64,000 bases of DNA from Pseudomonas sp. FEN (GTDB lineage Bacteria > Pseudomonadota > Gammaproteobacteria > Pseudomonadales > Pseudomonadaceae). The first letter of the stretch is position 1. The number at the start of each line of letters is the position of its first letter. Shown here piece after piece: positions 1-8,739 of the stretch. The notes under the pieces are model-generated. The model did not search any database, was not told where the DNA came from, and worked only from the letters and a program-made list of their open reading frames with translations. The stretch spans positions 1,194,001 to 1,258,000 of the forward strand of contig NZ_CAJFDC010000036.1 in assembly GCF_904067045.1 (NCBI RefSeq), read 5' to 3'. The position numbers and the translations under genes were made by a program.

Positions 1-635
1 CAGCGCCCGTCCCACGCGGCGAAGTTCTGCAGCAATTGCAGGCCATGGGTATGACTTTTCTCCGGGTGGAACTGCACGGCGAAACGCGAACCCTCGGCCA
101 GCGCCGCGGCGAAGTCGACGCCATAGTGCCCGCCGCCCACCACCTGCCGTGGATTACCGGCGGCGATGTAGTAGCTGTGCACGAAATAGAAACGCGCCAG
201 GTCCGGGATGTTGTGCCACAGCGGGTGATCCACCGCCTGCTGCACTTCGTTCCAGCCCATGTGCGGCACTTTCAGGTGCTCGCCATCCTCGTGCAGGTCC
301 TTGCCGAAGAGCTTCACCTGGCCAGGAAACAGGCCGATGCAGTCGACGCCAGCGTTCTCCTCGCTATGGTCGAGCAAAGCCTGCATGCCAACACAGATGC
401 CGAGGAAGGGGCGATCCTGGCTGACTTCGCGCACCAGCGCGTCGAAACCCAGGCGACGGATCTCGGCCATGCAGTCGCGAATCGCGCCGACGCCGGGGAA
501 TACCACCCGGTCGGCTTCGCGAATCACATTGGCATCACTGGTGATCAGCACCTTGCCGGCGCCCACGTGCTCGAGGGCCTTGGCCACCGAGTGCAGGTTA
601 CCCATGCCGTAATCGATAACCGCGACCGTCTGCAT
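1..635 (-). CDS. hisH: Imidazole glycerol phosphate synthase, glutaminase subunit HisH (3' end at window edge)
   Basis: Glutamine amidotransferase that supplies ammonia to HisF in histidine biosynthesis. Seen: the reverse strand from the ATG at 635 reads [17 protein letters not shown], then GVGAIRDCM, the nucleophile motif GICVGMQ (Cys near residue 80) and, close to the end, the catalytic His-Glu pair in QFHPEKS. About 211 codons are present, which is the family's usual length, so only the last codon or the stop lies outside the window. Its start overlaps the hisB stop (ATGA), as expected for translationally coupled his genes. Confidence is high; only the exact 3' end cannot be seen. Confidence 0.95.
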   Translation of the reverse strand, partial: MQTVAVIDYGMGNLHSVAKALEHVGAGKVLITSDANVIREADRVVFPGVGAIRDCMAEIRRLGFDALVREVSQDRPFLGICVGMQALLDHSEENAGVDCIGLFPGQVKLFGKDLHEDGEHLKVPHMGWNEVQQAVDHPLWHNIPDLARFYFVHSYYIAAGNPRQVVGGGHYGVDFAAALAEGSRFAVQFHPEKSHTHGLQLLQNFAAWDGR

Positions 636-1228
636 CAGAGTACGCCCTTGGTCGACGGCATCTGCCCGGCCATGCGCTCATCGAGTTCGACGGCCATGCG
701 CAGGGCGCGACCGAAAGCCTTGAACACGGTCTCGATCTGGTGGTGGGTGTTGCTGCCACGCAGATTGTCGATATGCAGGCTGACCAGCGCGTGGTTGACG
801 AAGCCCTGGAAGAACTCCTGGAACAGGTCGACATCGAAACCGCCCACGGTGGCCCGGGTGTAGGGCACGTGCATCTGCAGGCCAGGACGGCCGGAGAAGT
901 CGATGACCACCCGCGACAACGCCTCGTCCAACGGCACATAGGCGTGGCCGTAGCGACGGATGCCTTTTTTGTCGCCGATGGCTTTGGCGAAAGCCTGACC
1001 CAGGGTGATACCGACGTCTTCCACGGTGTGGTGATCGTCGATATGCAGGTCGCCCTTGCACTCGATATCCAGGTCGATCAGCCCGTGACGGGCGATCTGG
1101 TCGAGCATGTGTTCAAGAAAAGGCACACCGATATCGAATCGGGCCTTTCCGGTGCCATCCAGGTTGATCGAGGCTTTGATCTGGGTTTCCAGAGTGTCGC
1201 GCTCGACGGACGCCTTACGTTCGGCCAT
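635..1228 (-). CDS. hisB: Imidazoleglycerol-phosphate dehydratase HisB
   Basis: Dehydrates imidazole glycerol phosphate to imidazole acetol phosphate in histidine synthesis. Seen: 197 residues, the standard length of the monofunctional bacterial enzyme, with the metal-binding motifs [12 protein letters not shown] and SNTHHQIE that form the manganese sites of the family. I chose the ATG at 1228 ([12 protein letters not shown]) over the upstream one at 1264 because it has a GGAG ribosome site a few bases before it and gives the usual length. It is the first visible gene of a leftward his operon and overlaps hisH by four bases. Confidence 0.95.
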   Translation of the reverse strand: MAERKASVERDTLETQIKASINLDGTGKARFDIGVPFLEHMLDQIARHGLIDLDIECKGDLHIDDHHTVEDVGITLGQAFAKAIGDKKGIRRYGHAYVPLDEALSRVVIDFSGRPGLQMHVPYTRATVGGFDVDLFQEFFQGFVNHALVSLHIDNLRGSNTHHQIETVFKAFGRALRMAVELDERMAGQMPSTKGVL

Positions 1229-1359
1229 CACCAGCTCCGCAAAATCATTGGGCGAAAAAGGCAACCATTATAGGGGCGCGGACGGCAAACAGAAACACGC
1301 AAGGTGAACTCCCGGACGGGCTGAATCCGGGGGTGTCGGGGATATACCTGTCAGGACCC

Positions 1360-1384
1360 GTAGGAGCGAGCTCGCTCGCGATGG
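1360..1384. repeat. REP element
   Basis: GTAGGAGCGAGCTCGCTCGC followed by ATGG is the typical Pseudomonas REP sequence, with the palindrome GCGAGCTCGC. It lies in the 235-bp gap between hisB and the MFS gene. A weaker inverted partner (around 1430-1455) suggests a decayed REPIN. Confidence 0.7.
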
Positions 1385-1463
1385 ACGTCAACGATAACGC
1401 GGGGGCCTGATACCCCGCGATGCCTGGACGATCATCGCCAGCCAGCCGGCTCCTCCGGGCTGC

Positions 1464-3125
1464 TTAGTGGAACAACACCGCCGTCTTCTGCAGGGTAATC
1501 CACACGCCCCACGCCAGCGGAATACCTACCACCAGCCAGGCGGCAATCGCCAGCGGCTTGCTGCCCGCGGAGGCCTGCCACTCCAGCACGGTGCTGCTGT
1601 CGGCCCCTTTGTCATGACCCAGCGCCTGCTCGACGGCCAGTTCCGCGTCGGTCATGAAGTACTTGTCGGCCACCGGACGCACCAGCAGGTTGCAGATAAA
1701 GCCCAGCACCAGCAAGCCGGCGAGGATGTACAAGGTGATGTCATAGGCCGCGGCGCGCTCGACGCCGATGCTCAGTTGATACTCACGCAGGTAGTTCACC
1801 AGTACCGGCCCCAGCACCCCGGCAGCCGCCCAGGCGGTCAGCAGGCGCCCATGGATTGCACCGACCATCTGCGTACCGAACAGGTCCGCCAGGTAGGCCG
1901 GCACCGTGGCGAAGCCACCGCCGTACATCGACAGGATCACGCAGAACGCCGCCACGAACAGCGCGACGCTACCCAGGTGACCGAGGCTCGGCACCGCCGC
2001 ATAGAGCGCGAGGCCCAGGGCGAAGAACACGAAGTAGGTCGCCTTGCGGCCGATATGGTCCGAGCACGACGCCCAGAAGAACCGTCCGCCGATGTTGAAC
2101 AGGCTGAGCAAACCGGTGAAGCCGGCCGCGATCGCCGCGATCTGGCCCAATTGCGTGGCGTCCAGTTGGCCGAAGGTCAGGCCATTGCCCAGCAATTTAC
2201 CGGCAAAAACCTCCTGCAACAGTGGCGAAGCCATGCCGAGGATGCCGATACCGGCGGAGACGTTCAGGCACAGCACCAGCCACACCAGACGGAACTGCGG
2301 GGTTTTCCACGCCACGTTCACGTGCACATGGCCGTGAGTGATCATCGCGTTGCCGGCCTTCTTCACTGGCGCGGTCCAGCCCTCGGGCTTCCAGCCGGTC
2401 GGCGGGACGCGGTACGACAGCGCGCCGCCGATCATGAAGACGAAGTAGATCAAGGCCATCACCACGAAGCTCTGCCAAACGCCGACACTGGTGGGCGAAG
2501 CGAAATGTCCCATCAGGGCTGCCGCCAGCGGTGCACCGACCATCGCGCCGCCGCCGAAGCCCATGATCGCCATGCCGGTGGCCATGCCACGCTTGTCCGG
2601 AAACCACTTGATCAGGGTCGATACCGGCGAGATGTAGCCCAGGCCCAGGCCGATACCGCCGATGACTCCGGAACCTATCCACATCAGCCAGATCTGATGG
2701 ATATAGACCCCCAACGCCGAGATCAGCAGGCCACCGCACCAGCACAGCGCGGAGACCACACCGGCCTTGCGTGGCCCGGCATGTTCCAGCCAGCCACCCC
2801 AGATGGCTGCCGAGCAACCGAGGAAGATGAAGAACAGGGTGTAGATCCAGCCAAGCATGGAGATCGGCCAATCACACTGCGACGAGAACACTTGCGCGAT
2901 AAAGCTCATGTCCGGCGCGCAAGCGACCGCTGCGGAAATGCCCAAGGCCTTGGACAGCGGCAACCAGAACACCGAGAAGCCATAGGCCATGCCGATGCAC
3001 AGGTGGATGGCCAGGGCGGCCGGTGGAACCAGCCAGCGGTTGAAACCGGGCTTGGCGATGATGCGCTCCTTTGACAGGAACGCAGGCTCAGCGGCATAAG
3101 CGTCCGCCGTAATGCTGGTGCTCAT
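1464..3125 (-). CDS. OFA-family MFS transporter
   Basis: Inner-membrane major facilitator of the oxalate/formate antiporter (OFA) family, probably moving small organic anions; the substrate cannot be read from the sequence. Seen: 553 residues, many hydrophobic helices, the early helix AIHLCIGMAYGFSVFWLPL typical of OFA proteins, and the MFS loop signatures GGWLEHAGPRKAG and DHIGRKATYF. The C-terminus ends in a final hydrophobic helix and then LQKTAVLFH. It is longer than a minimal 12-helix carrier (about 400-450 residues), with a central soluble insert around 240-270. It stands alone between two REP-bearing gaps. Confidence 0.85.
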   Translation of the reverse strand: MSTSITADAYAAEPAFLSKERIIAKPGFNRWLVPPAALAIHLCIGMAYGFSVFWLPLSKALGISAAVACAPDMSFIAQVFSSQCDWPISMLGWIYTLFFIFLGCSAAIWGGWLEHAGPRKAGVVSALCWCGGLLISALGVYIHQIWLMWIGSGVIGGIGLGLGYISPVSTLIKWFPDKRGMATGMAIMGFGGGAMVGAPLAAALMGHFASPTSVGVWQSFVVMALIYFVFMIGGALSYRVPPTGWKPEGWTAPVKKAGNAMITHGHVHVNVAWKTPQFRLVWLVLCLNVSAGIGILGMASPLLQEVFAGKLLGNGLTFGQLDATQLGQIAAIAAGFTGLLSLFNIGGRFFWASCSDHIGRKATYFVFFALGLALYAAVPSLGHLGSVALFVAAFCVILSMYGGGFATVPAYLADLFGTQMVGAIHGRLLTAWAAAGVLGPVLVNYLREYQLSIGVERAAAYDITLYILAGLLVLGFICNLLVRPVADKYFMTDAELAVEQALGHDKGADSSTVLEWQASAGSKPLAIAAWLVVGIPLAWGVWITLQKTAVLFH

Positions 3126-3350
3126 GAAGTGTCTCCCCCAATTGGAATAATGGCTCGCAGGCCACAGGCATCACTCCCGGCCTTGGTGCACGCAGGCTTG
3201 GCCGTTTTTATCGAGTGGTGCTGGTTGCGCGACAATAAGTCGCAGAAGGACTGACGAACCGGGAAAGGTTACCATCTACCCATGACAGAGCAACCAGACT
3301 GATACGCTCTTTATTTCATGCAACTGCCCTGCTTTTGACATCGCCCTCCT

Positions 3351-3446
3351 TGTAGGAGCAGCCGGTCGAGGCTCGATTGCTCGCGATCCGCCGCAGGCGG
3401 CCATCCCCCGGATGATAGGTGGCACCCGAAAGCTCGCTCCCACAGA
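3351..3446. repeat. REPIN-like pair of REP sequences
   Basis: A GTAGGAGCAGCC...GATTGCTCGCGAT unit (3351-3386) is followed by an inverted partner AAGCTCGCTCCCACAG (3431-3446). Two REPs facing each other about 60 bp apart is the standard REPIN arrangement in Pseudomonas. It sits just upstream of panM. Confidence 0.6.
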
Positions 3447-3475
3447 AAACCCCGTCGCGGATATTCGAGGATTTT

Positions 3476-3874
3476 ATGCCCATCGTTGTCGAGTCCCTCA
3501 CCGAAGCCACCTACCAGGACCAACAGGACCTGCAGAAGATCTACCAGGATGCGCCCGCCTGGCTCTTCGCACCGCAAGCCGACGGCCAGCAACTGATTGA
3601 AACCGCCCTGGCCGATGGCAGCCTGATCGCCGGACGCTTCAACGACCGACTGCTGGGCGCGGCGCGCCTGGAGCGGCGCGCGGATTTCTGGCTTTTGTCG
3701 CAACTTTGCGTCAGAAAAGTCACTAGGCGCCGTGGGGTAGCAGAACGACTGGTGGCAGAAGCTTCACGAATGGCCAAACTGTCAGGAGCGCAACTGCGAC
3801 TCCTGGCGCCGGTCGGGCATCTCGAGGCCCAGGCGCTGGCCGCCAAGCTGCGGATCCCCCTGGACCCGCAGTAG
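3476..3874 (+). CDS. panM: PanM/PanZ-family acetyltransferase, PanD maturation factor
   Basis: Small GNAT-fold protein of the PanM/PanZ family. In enterobacteria this family binds aspartate decarboxylase PanD and promotes its self-cleavage in an acetyl-CoA dependent way, which controls pantothenate synthesis. Seen: 132 residues beginning MPIVVESLTEATYQDQQDL, a central strand LLSQLCVRKVTRRRGVAERL resembling the GNAT acetyl-CoA loop (R-R-x-G-V-A), and a short C-terminus. The start at 3476 has GAGG five bases upstream; a longer frame from 3419 would run into the REP element. The family call rests on overall resemblance, and the PanD link here is inferred. Confidence 0.75.
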   Translation: MPIVVESLTEATYQDQQDLQKIYQDAPAWLFAPQADGQQLIETALADGSLIAGRFNDRLLGAARLERRADFWLLSQLCVRKVTRRRGVAERLVAEASRMAKLSGAQLRLLAPVGHLEAQALAAKLRIPLDPQ

Positions 3875-3958
3875 GGATCATCCCTGCCCTGCCGCCAGCC
3901 CCGTGAGGCTATACTCGCGGGCTAAATTTCAAATTCGACTGACTACAAGGACTCGCCC

Positions 3959-6172
3959 ATGAAAGCGTTCGGCAAAATCCTGGGTCTGGGGCTTCTCGGA
4001 TTGTTGCTGATCATCGTGGCGGCAGGCTTTGCCCTGACCCACCTGTTCAATCCCAACGACTACAAAAACGAGATTCGCCAGATTGCCCGCGACAAGGCCC
4101 ACATTGAGCTGACCCTCAATGGCGACATCGGCTGGAGCCTTTTCCCCTGGCTGGGCCTGGAACTGCACGATGCCAGCGTGGCGACCCTGACCACCCCGAC
4201 CCAGCCGTTCGCCGACCTGCAGATGCTCGGCCTGTCGGTGCGGGTTCTGCCGCTGCTGCGCCGCGAAGTGCAGATGAGCGACGTCCGCGTCGAAGGCTTG
4301 AACCTGCGGCTCAACCGCGACAAGGACGGCCACGGCAACTGGCAGGACATCGGCCGCCCGGCCCCCGGGGTCAGCGCCACCGTGCAGAGCGACAAGGCCG
4401 CCGAACCGGCCAGCGCCGACACCGAGGAAAAACCCTCGCAACCGATCCGCCTGGACATCGACAGCCTGACCATCAATAACGCCCGGATCGAATTCAACGA
4501 TGAAAAGACCGGGCGCCAGATCACCTCGGAAAGCATCCAGCTAAGCACTGGCGCGGTGCATGACGGCAAGGAGATCCCGGTCAAGTTCACCGCGTTCTTC
4601 GGCACCAACCAGCCGGTCCTGCGGGCACGCACCGAGCTCAACGGCAACCTGCGTTTCGACCGCGTGCTCAAGCGCTACCAGTTCGAAGACATGCGTTTCT
4701 CCGGCGAACTGTCGGGCGACCCGCTGCAAGGCAAACCGTTGACCTTCTCCGCCCAGGGCCAGTTGCTGGTGGACATGGCGGCGAACGTCGCCGAATGGAC
4801 CAGCCTGAAATTGTCCGCCAACCAGTTGCGCGCCCTCGGCGAGCTGAAAGCCAACGACCTGAACAAGACCCCGCAACTCAACGGTACGCTGTCGATTGCC
4901 CAGCTGGACCTGATGAAATTCCTCGACAGTATCGGCCAGCCCCTGCCGAGCGTGGCGGACGGTAGCCTGAGCAAGGTCGAGCTAGTGACCCACCTCGCCG
5001 GCACGCCGAACAGCCTGGTGCTGGACGGCCTCAACCTGAAGCTCGATGACAGCAACTTCAGTGGCCGCGTCGCCATCGAGGATTTCGCCAAGCAATCCCT
5101 GCGCGTACAGCTCAAGGCCGACAAGTTCGACGCCGACCGCTACCTGCCGGCGAAATCGGCCGACGCCGACAGCGCCGCGAAAGTCCGCCAGGCCGAGGTA
5201 ATGAGCAGCGAAGCCAACGCCATCGCCAGTAACTCGCCACTGCCGGAGCCCCCGACCAAGGGCGCCTGGAGCAGCGACAAGCTGCTGCCCATCGAGCGCC
5301 TGCGCAGCCTCGACATCGACGCCGATCTGAACTTCGACCAGTTGACCCTGAAGAAACTGCCGATCAACAACGCCGCCCTCAAGGCCACCGGCCTGGGTGG
5401 CGTGCTGACCCTGAGCGAGCTGCGTGGCGAGCTCTACAATGGCAGCTTCAACGCCAAGGGCAGCCTCGACGTTCGCCCCGAGGTACCGCACCTGAGCCTG
5501 CAAACCCGACTGAACCGGGTGCCGGTCGAACGCATCCTGCAAGCCCAGGGGCAAAAGCCGCCGCTCAAGGGCGCCCTGACCCTCGGCAGCGACATCACCA
5601 GCACCGGCAACAGCCAGAAAGCCCTGATCGACAGCCTCAATGGCAACGCCAGCTTCACCCTCAACGACGGCGTGCTGCTCAATGCCAACCTCGAACAGCA
5701 ACTGTGCACCGGCATCGCCACTCTCAACCGCAAGCCCCTCAGTGGCGAACCGCGCGGCAAGGACACACCGTTCCAGGAGCTCAAGGGCAACCTGAACCTG
5801 CACAATGGCGTGGCCAGCAACCCGGACCTGAAAGTCCGGATTCCGGGCCTGAGCGTGAATGGCAACGGCGATATCGACCTGCGCGTGCTGGGCATGGACT
5901 ACCGCATCGGCATTGTCGTCGAAGGCGACAAGAGCGACATGCCGGACCCGGCCTGCCAGGTCAACGAGCGCTTCGCCGGGATCGAATGGCCGCTGCGCTG
6001 CCGGGGTCCGCTGGAGCTCGGCGCCAAGGCCTGCCGCATCGACAAGGACGGCCTCGGCCAGGTGGCCGCGCGCATGGCCGGCAACAAGCTCAGCGACAAG
6101 CTTGAAGAGAAGCTCGGCGACAAGGTCAGTCCCGAGCTCAAGGACGCACTCAAGGGGCTGTTCAAGCGATGA
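3959..6172 (+). CDS. asmA: AsmA family protein
   Basis: Inner-membrane-anchored periplasmic protein of the AsmA family, whose members are implicated in outer-membrane assembly and lipid transport. Seen: 737 residues, one N-terminal hydrophobic segment (about residues 8-27, GLGLLGLLLIIVAAGFALTH), then a long beta-rich body with the typical opening (FNPNDYKNEIRQIARDKAHIELTLNGDIGWSLFPWLGLELHDA), a charged linker around residues 140-165 and a C-terminal AsmA_2-type domain ending in a lysine/glutamate-rich helix. AAGGA lies eight bases before the ATG. The last four bases overlap mutY (ATGA), so the genes are translationally coupled. Confidence 0.9.
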   Translation: MKAFGKILGLGLLGLLLIIVAAGFALTHLFNPNDYKNEIRQIARDKAHIELTLNGDIGWSLFPWLGLELHDASVATLTTPTQPFADLQMLGLSVRVLPLLRREVQMSDVRVEGLNLRLNRDKDGHGNWQDIGRPAPGVSATVQSDKAAEPASADTEEKPSQPIRLDIDSLTINNARIEFNDEKTGRQITSESIQLSTGAVHDGKEIPVKFTAFFGTNQPVLRARTELNGNLRFDRVLKRYQFEDMRFSGELSGDPLQGKPLTFSAQGQLLVDMAANVAEWTSLKLSANQLRALGELKANDLNKTPQLNGTLSIAQLDLMKFLDSIGQPLPSVADGSLSKVELVTHLAGTPNSLVLDGLNLKLDDSNFSGRVAIEDFAKQSLRVQLKADKFDADRYLPAKSADADSAAKVRQAEVMSSEANAIASNSPLPEPPTKGAWSSDKLLPIERLRSLDIDADLNFDQLTLKKLPINNAALKATGLGGVLTLSELRGELYNGSFNAKGSLDVRPEVPHLSLQTRLNRVPVERILQAQGQKPPLKGALTLGSDITSTGNSQKALIDSLNGNASFTLNDGVLLNANLEQQLCTGIATLNRKPLSGEPRGKDTPFQELKGNLNLHNGVASNPDLKVRIPGLSVNGNGDIDLRVLGMDYRIGIVVEGDKSDMPDPACQVNERFAGIEWPLRCRGPLELGAKACRIDKDGLGQVAARMAGNKLSDKLEEKLGDKVSPELKDALKGLFKR

Positions 6173-7236
6173 GAGCCGAGCAGTTTTCCAGCGCCGTGCT
6201 GGATTGGTATGACCGTCATGGCCGCCACGATCTGCCCTGGCAGCAGGAGATCACGCCCTATCGGGTGTGGGTGTCGGAAATCATGTTGCAGCAGACCCAG
6301 GTCAGCACCGTGCTGAACTACTTCGACCGCTTCATGGCCGCGCTGCCGACGGTCGAAGCCCTGGCCGCCGCGCCGGAAGATGAAGTGCTGCACCTGTGGA
6401 CCGGCCTGGGCTACTACACCCGGGCACGCAACCTGCAGAAGACCGCGAAGATCGTCGTTGCCGAGCATGGCGGCGAATTTCCCCGCGATGTCGAGAAGCT
6501 CACCGGGCTGCCAGGTATCGGCCTGTCCACCGCCGGCGCCATCGCCAGTATCAGCATGGGCCTGCGCGCGGCGATCCTCGACGGCAACGTCAAGCGGGTG
6601 CTGGCGCGCTACACCGCCCAGGAAGGCTACCCGGGCGAACCCAAGGTGGCCAGGCAGCTCTGGGCCAACGCCGAGCGCTTCACCCCTGATACCCGGGTCA
6701 ACCACTACACCCAGGCGATGATGGACCTGGGCGCGACCTTGTGCACCCGTAGCAAGCCCAGCTGCCTGCTGTGCCCGCTGAAAACCGGCTGCGAAGCGCA
6801 CATGCTCGGCCTGGAAACCCGCTACCCGATTCCCAAGCCGCGCAAGAGCGTGCCGCAAAAGCGCACCCTGATGCCGTTGCTCGCCAACCGCGATGGCGCC
6901 ATCCTGCTTTACCGGCGCCCTTCCAGCGGCCTCTGGGGCGGTTTGTGGAGCCTGCCGGAGCTGGACGACCTCGACGACCTGCCGCACCTGGCGTTGCAGC
7001 ACTCGCTGGAACTGGGCCGGCAACAGGCGCTACCGAACCTGACCCACACCTTCAGCCACTTCCAGTTGGCCATCGAGCCGTGGCTGGTACGGGTCGAAGC
7101 GGATGTCCATCACGTGGCCGAGGCCGACTGGCTCTGGTATAACCTCGCCACCCCGCCGCGCCTGGGCCTTGCCGCCCCGGTGAAAAAGCTGCTCAAACGG
7201 GCAGCCGACGTTTTGAATGCAGGAGAGTCGTCATGA
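6169..7236 (+). CDS. mutY: A/G-specific adenine glycosylase MutY
   Basis: Removes adenine mispaired with 8-oxoguanine in base excision repair. Seen: 355 residues, the catalytic region [11 protein letters not shown] (Glu near 37), helix-hairpin-helix [15 protein letters not shown], the catalytic aspartate in [13 protein letters not shown], a four-cysteine [4Fe-4S] loop (C-x6-C-x2-C-x5-C, in [17 protein letters not shown]) and a C-terminal NUDIX-like domain ([17 protein letters not shown]) that recognises 8-oxoG. The length is standard. The start overlaps asmA and the stop overlaps yggX, both by ATGA; mutY-yggX linkage is common in gammaproteobacteria. Confidence 0.97.
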   Translation: MRAEQFSSAVLDWYDRHGRHDLPWQQEITPYRVWVSEIMLQQTQVSTVLNYFDRFMAALPTVEALAAAPEDEVLHLWTGLGYYTRARNLQKTAKIVVAEHGGEFPRDVEKLTGLPGIGLSTAGAIASISMGLRAAILDGNVKRVLARYTAQEGYPGEPKVARQLWANAERFTPDTRVNHYTQAMMDLGATLCTRSKPSCLLCPLKTGCEAHMLGLETRYPIPKPRKSVPQKRTLMPLLANRDGAILLYRRPSSGLWGGLWSLPELDDLDDLPHLALQHSLELGRQQALPNLTHTFSHFQLAIEPWLVRVEADVHHVAEADWLWYNLATPPRLGLAAPVKKLLKRAADVLNAGESS

Positions 7237-7505
7237 CCCGCACCGTAATGTGCCGCAAGTACCACGAAGAACTGCCAGGCCTTGAGCGCCCTCCGTATCC
7301 GGGCGCCAAGGGCCAGGACATTTTCGAACATATTTCGCAGAAAGCCTGGGGCGACTGGTTGAAGCACCAGACCCTGCTGATCAACGAAAAACGCCTGAAC
7401 ATGATGAACGGCGAAGATCGCAAATACATCCAGGGCGAGATGGACAAGTTCTTTTCCGGCGAGGAATACGCCAAGGCCGAGGGCTATGTTCCGCCGGCCG
7501 AATAA
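7233..7505 (+). CDS. yggX: Probable Fe(2+)-trafficking protein YggX
   Basis: Small cytosolic protein linked to protection of iron-sulfur clusters from oxidative damage. Seen: 90 residues, the conserved opening [20 protein letters not shown] with the single Cys near position 7, and the family core [19 protein letters not shown] followed by [12 protein letters not shown]. The start overlaps the mutY stop (ATGA). Its position after mutY fits a shared role in handling oxidative damage: MutY itself carries an iron-sulfur cluster. Confidence 0.95.
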   Translation: MTRTVMCRKYHEELPGLERPPYPGAKGQDIFEHISQKAWGDWLKHQTLLINEKRLNMMNGEDRKYIQGEMDKFFSGEEYAKAEGYVPPAE

Positions 7506-7569
7506 TCCCGGCTGGAACAGCTTTGGGTCGTAAGCGACGGTAATAATTAAATATTTTTTGAAATCGTGC

Positions 7570-7598
7570 TTGACGACCCCTCGAAAAACCCGTTTAAT
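7570..7598 (+). promoter_or_regulatory. tRNA-Phe promoter
   Basis: TTGACG (7570-7575) and TTTAAT (7593-7598) are separated by 17 bases and end 11 bases before the tRNA. This is a good sigma-70 promoter for a stable RNA. Confidence 0.75.
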
Positions 7599-7608
7599 GC
7601 GCCCCGTT

Positions 7609-7684
7609 GCCCAGATAGCTCAGTCGGTAGAGCAGGGGATTGAAAATCCCCGTGTCGGCGGTTCGATTCCGTCTCTGGGCACCA
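7609..7684 (+). tRNA. tRNA-Phe (anticodon GAA)
   Basis: 76 nt including an encoded CCA. The acceptor arms GCCCAGA/TCTGGGC pair, the D-arm is GCTCAGTCGGTAGAGC, the anticodon arm is GGGGATTGAAAATCCCC with anticodon GAA, and the T-arm loop is GGTTCGATTCC. Its 3' part (from 7639) is the left attachment copy of the element that follows. The gene remains intact because the element restores the same sequence. Confidence 0.98.
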
Positions 7685-7685
7685 C
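7639..7685 (+). repeat. Left direct repeat (attL-like) in tRNA-Phe
   Basis: 47 bp from the anticodon loop to one base past CCA, identical to 12661-12707. The bases just outside differ (G before the left copy, A before the right), so the limits are clear. Confidence 0.9.
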
Positions 7686-7727
7686 CTTTCGTTTTCAGGT
7701 GGTGCCAAGCACACCTGAAGACACACA

Positions 7728-7753
7728 AAAAGCCCGCCTCGTGCGGGCTTTTT
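7728..7753 (+). terminator. Terminator after tRNA-Phe (element copy)
   Basis: AAGCCCGC-CTCGT-GCGGGCTT hairpin followed by five T. A diverged version stands after the right repeat at 12752-12775, so the element brought its own terminator. Confidence 0.85.
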
Positions 7754-7796
7754 GCTTTCTACGGTTCCCAAGCGTTCTCTTGTAAGCCCAAACATA

Positions 7797-7834
7797 TGTG
7801 AGTAGATCCAGTTCGGTCTAGAAATCTACTCACA
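7797..7834. repeat. Perfect 11-bp inverted repeat
   Basis: TGTGAGTAGAT (7797-7807) and ATCTACTCACA (7824-7834) with a 16-bp spacer. It lies in the 390-bp gene-free left end of the element. It could be a protein-binding site or a remnant of attachment-site architecture; no T-run follows, so a terminator is unlikely. Confidence 0.6.
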
Positions 7835-7966
7835 CTACGGCAACAAAAAGCACGCCCAGTGCAGCCTGCAAGGGGGCTGCTTTGCCACTCTCAGATACCA
7901 CCATCCCGCTGCTTTGTACCAACCTTGAGAACTGAATTTTCGTGCAGCCACGAGCCCTTGCCACCC

Positions 7967-8010
7967 ACCCTCGACACGCTGCGGCAGCAAAGCTGCCTTG
8001 GTCTCGGGTT
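7967..8010. repeat. Left 44-bp inverted repeat bracketing the methylase/nuclease module
   Basis: Matches the reverse complement of 12410-12453 at 40 of 44 positions. Each arm contains a small palindrome GCTGCGGCAGC and a hairpin GGCAGC-AAA-GCTGCC. It stops about 60 bp before the regulator gene. The differences fall in the hairpin loop and in one spacer dinucleotide, so the folding capacity is kept. Confidence 0.8.
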
Positions 8011-8051
8011 TAAACTATGAAAAACCACGCTGCTGCGTGACACATACTCAG

Positions 8052-8074
8052 ATCTGCGTCTAACATACGCAGAT
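8052..8074. promoter_or_regulatory. Operator-like palindrome overlapping the regulator start codon
   Basis: ATCTGCGT (8052-8059) and ACGCAGAT (8067-8074) are exact inverted arms with a 7-bp spacer; the right arm covers the first two bases of the ATG at 8073. This position is typical of autorepression. The binder is presumably the encoded HTH protein, which is inference. Confidence 0.6.
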
Positions 8075-8618
8075 GAAAACCAAGCCTATAACATCCGCTG
8101 ACATTGCGAACGTAACGGGATATACCCGGCACCAGCTGCGCGGATTACTGAACGAATTACCTGCATATCAGGCAAAAGCTGAGCGTGCGCGGGTTGCCCG
8201 TGAATACTCCAAGCATGATCTGGCAGTGATCACTATTTGCTGCGAGCTTGAGGCTCGTTTTGGGCTCCGCAGGGACGCTATTGTCTCTTTAAGCCAAGAT
8301 CTCGCACGAGCCCTTCTTGGCCCGCGACCAAACACCCAAGAGGCATATCTGATCATCCAGGTTTGCCCTTCAGCCGTTCAGTTTGTGGAGCATGTGCCAA
8401 GCACCCTGAGAGAGGGTCTGGTCATTTCTTTACGAGAGATCTTTGCTCGAGTAGACGGCTACCTAGTAGCCGATTACCTACCGGGACTATCTCAACAGCA
8501 ATTGCTTGACCTTGGCCTGCAATCAGTGACTCCAAATCGGAAAAAAAACAGAGTGCAGACTTTCAACGCTTCTGAGACGGCCGTCAAAGCCGGAGCGCGT
8601 AGGCAGCGTAAACAATGA
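8073..8618 (+). CDS. MerR-like HTH protein, probable regulator of the methylase/nuclease module
   Basis: 181-residue protein. Seen: the N-terminus ITSADIANVTGYTRHQLRGLL looks like a MerR-type helix-turn-helix, followed by a helical part (ITICCELEARFGLRRDAIVSL) and a basic tail ending GARRQRKQ. No effector domain is recognisable. It is the first gene of the module, directly after an operator-like palindrome that overlaps its start, and its stop overlaps an ATG at 8615 in the usual position for the next gene (ATGA). An A8 tract at 8541-8548 lies in its last quarter. Proposed role: control of methylase and nuclease expression, as C proteins do in restriction systems; this is inferred from position only. 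Confidence 0.6.
   Translation: MKTKPITSADIANVTGYTRHQLRGLLNELPAYQAKAERARVAREYSKHDLAVITICCELEARFGLRRDAIVSLSQDLARALLGPRPNTQEAYLIIQVCPSAVQFVEHVPSTLREGLVISLREIFARVDGYLVADYLPGLSQQQLLDLGLQSVTPNRKKNRVQTFNASETAVKAGARRQRKQ
8541..8548 (+). other. A8 tract, candidate slippage site
   Basis: Eight consecutive A, read as AAA AAA AAC in the regulator. The methylase frame is already open here: its last upstream stop is the TGA at 8527-8529. Loss of one A in transcript or gene would fuse the regulator in frame to the methylase. No ATG, GTG or TTG occurs in that frame before 8740. Confidence 0.35.
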
Positions 8619-8739
8619 ACGAGAACATTACTTTGAGCGCTGGTTAGAAGTTCTCGGATATAGCCATGCCCAAGGGCTCCACATTGAGTCTGCGGATATT
8701 AGCCTCAGCCACAGGTATAGAAGTGAGCTTAACGAGCTG

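Noticed and set aside
1467-3074. 535-residue frame antisense to the MFS transporter
   Set aside because: Histidine/glutamine/arginine-rich shadow of the transporter gene, with no domain.
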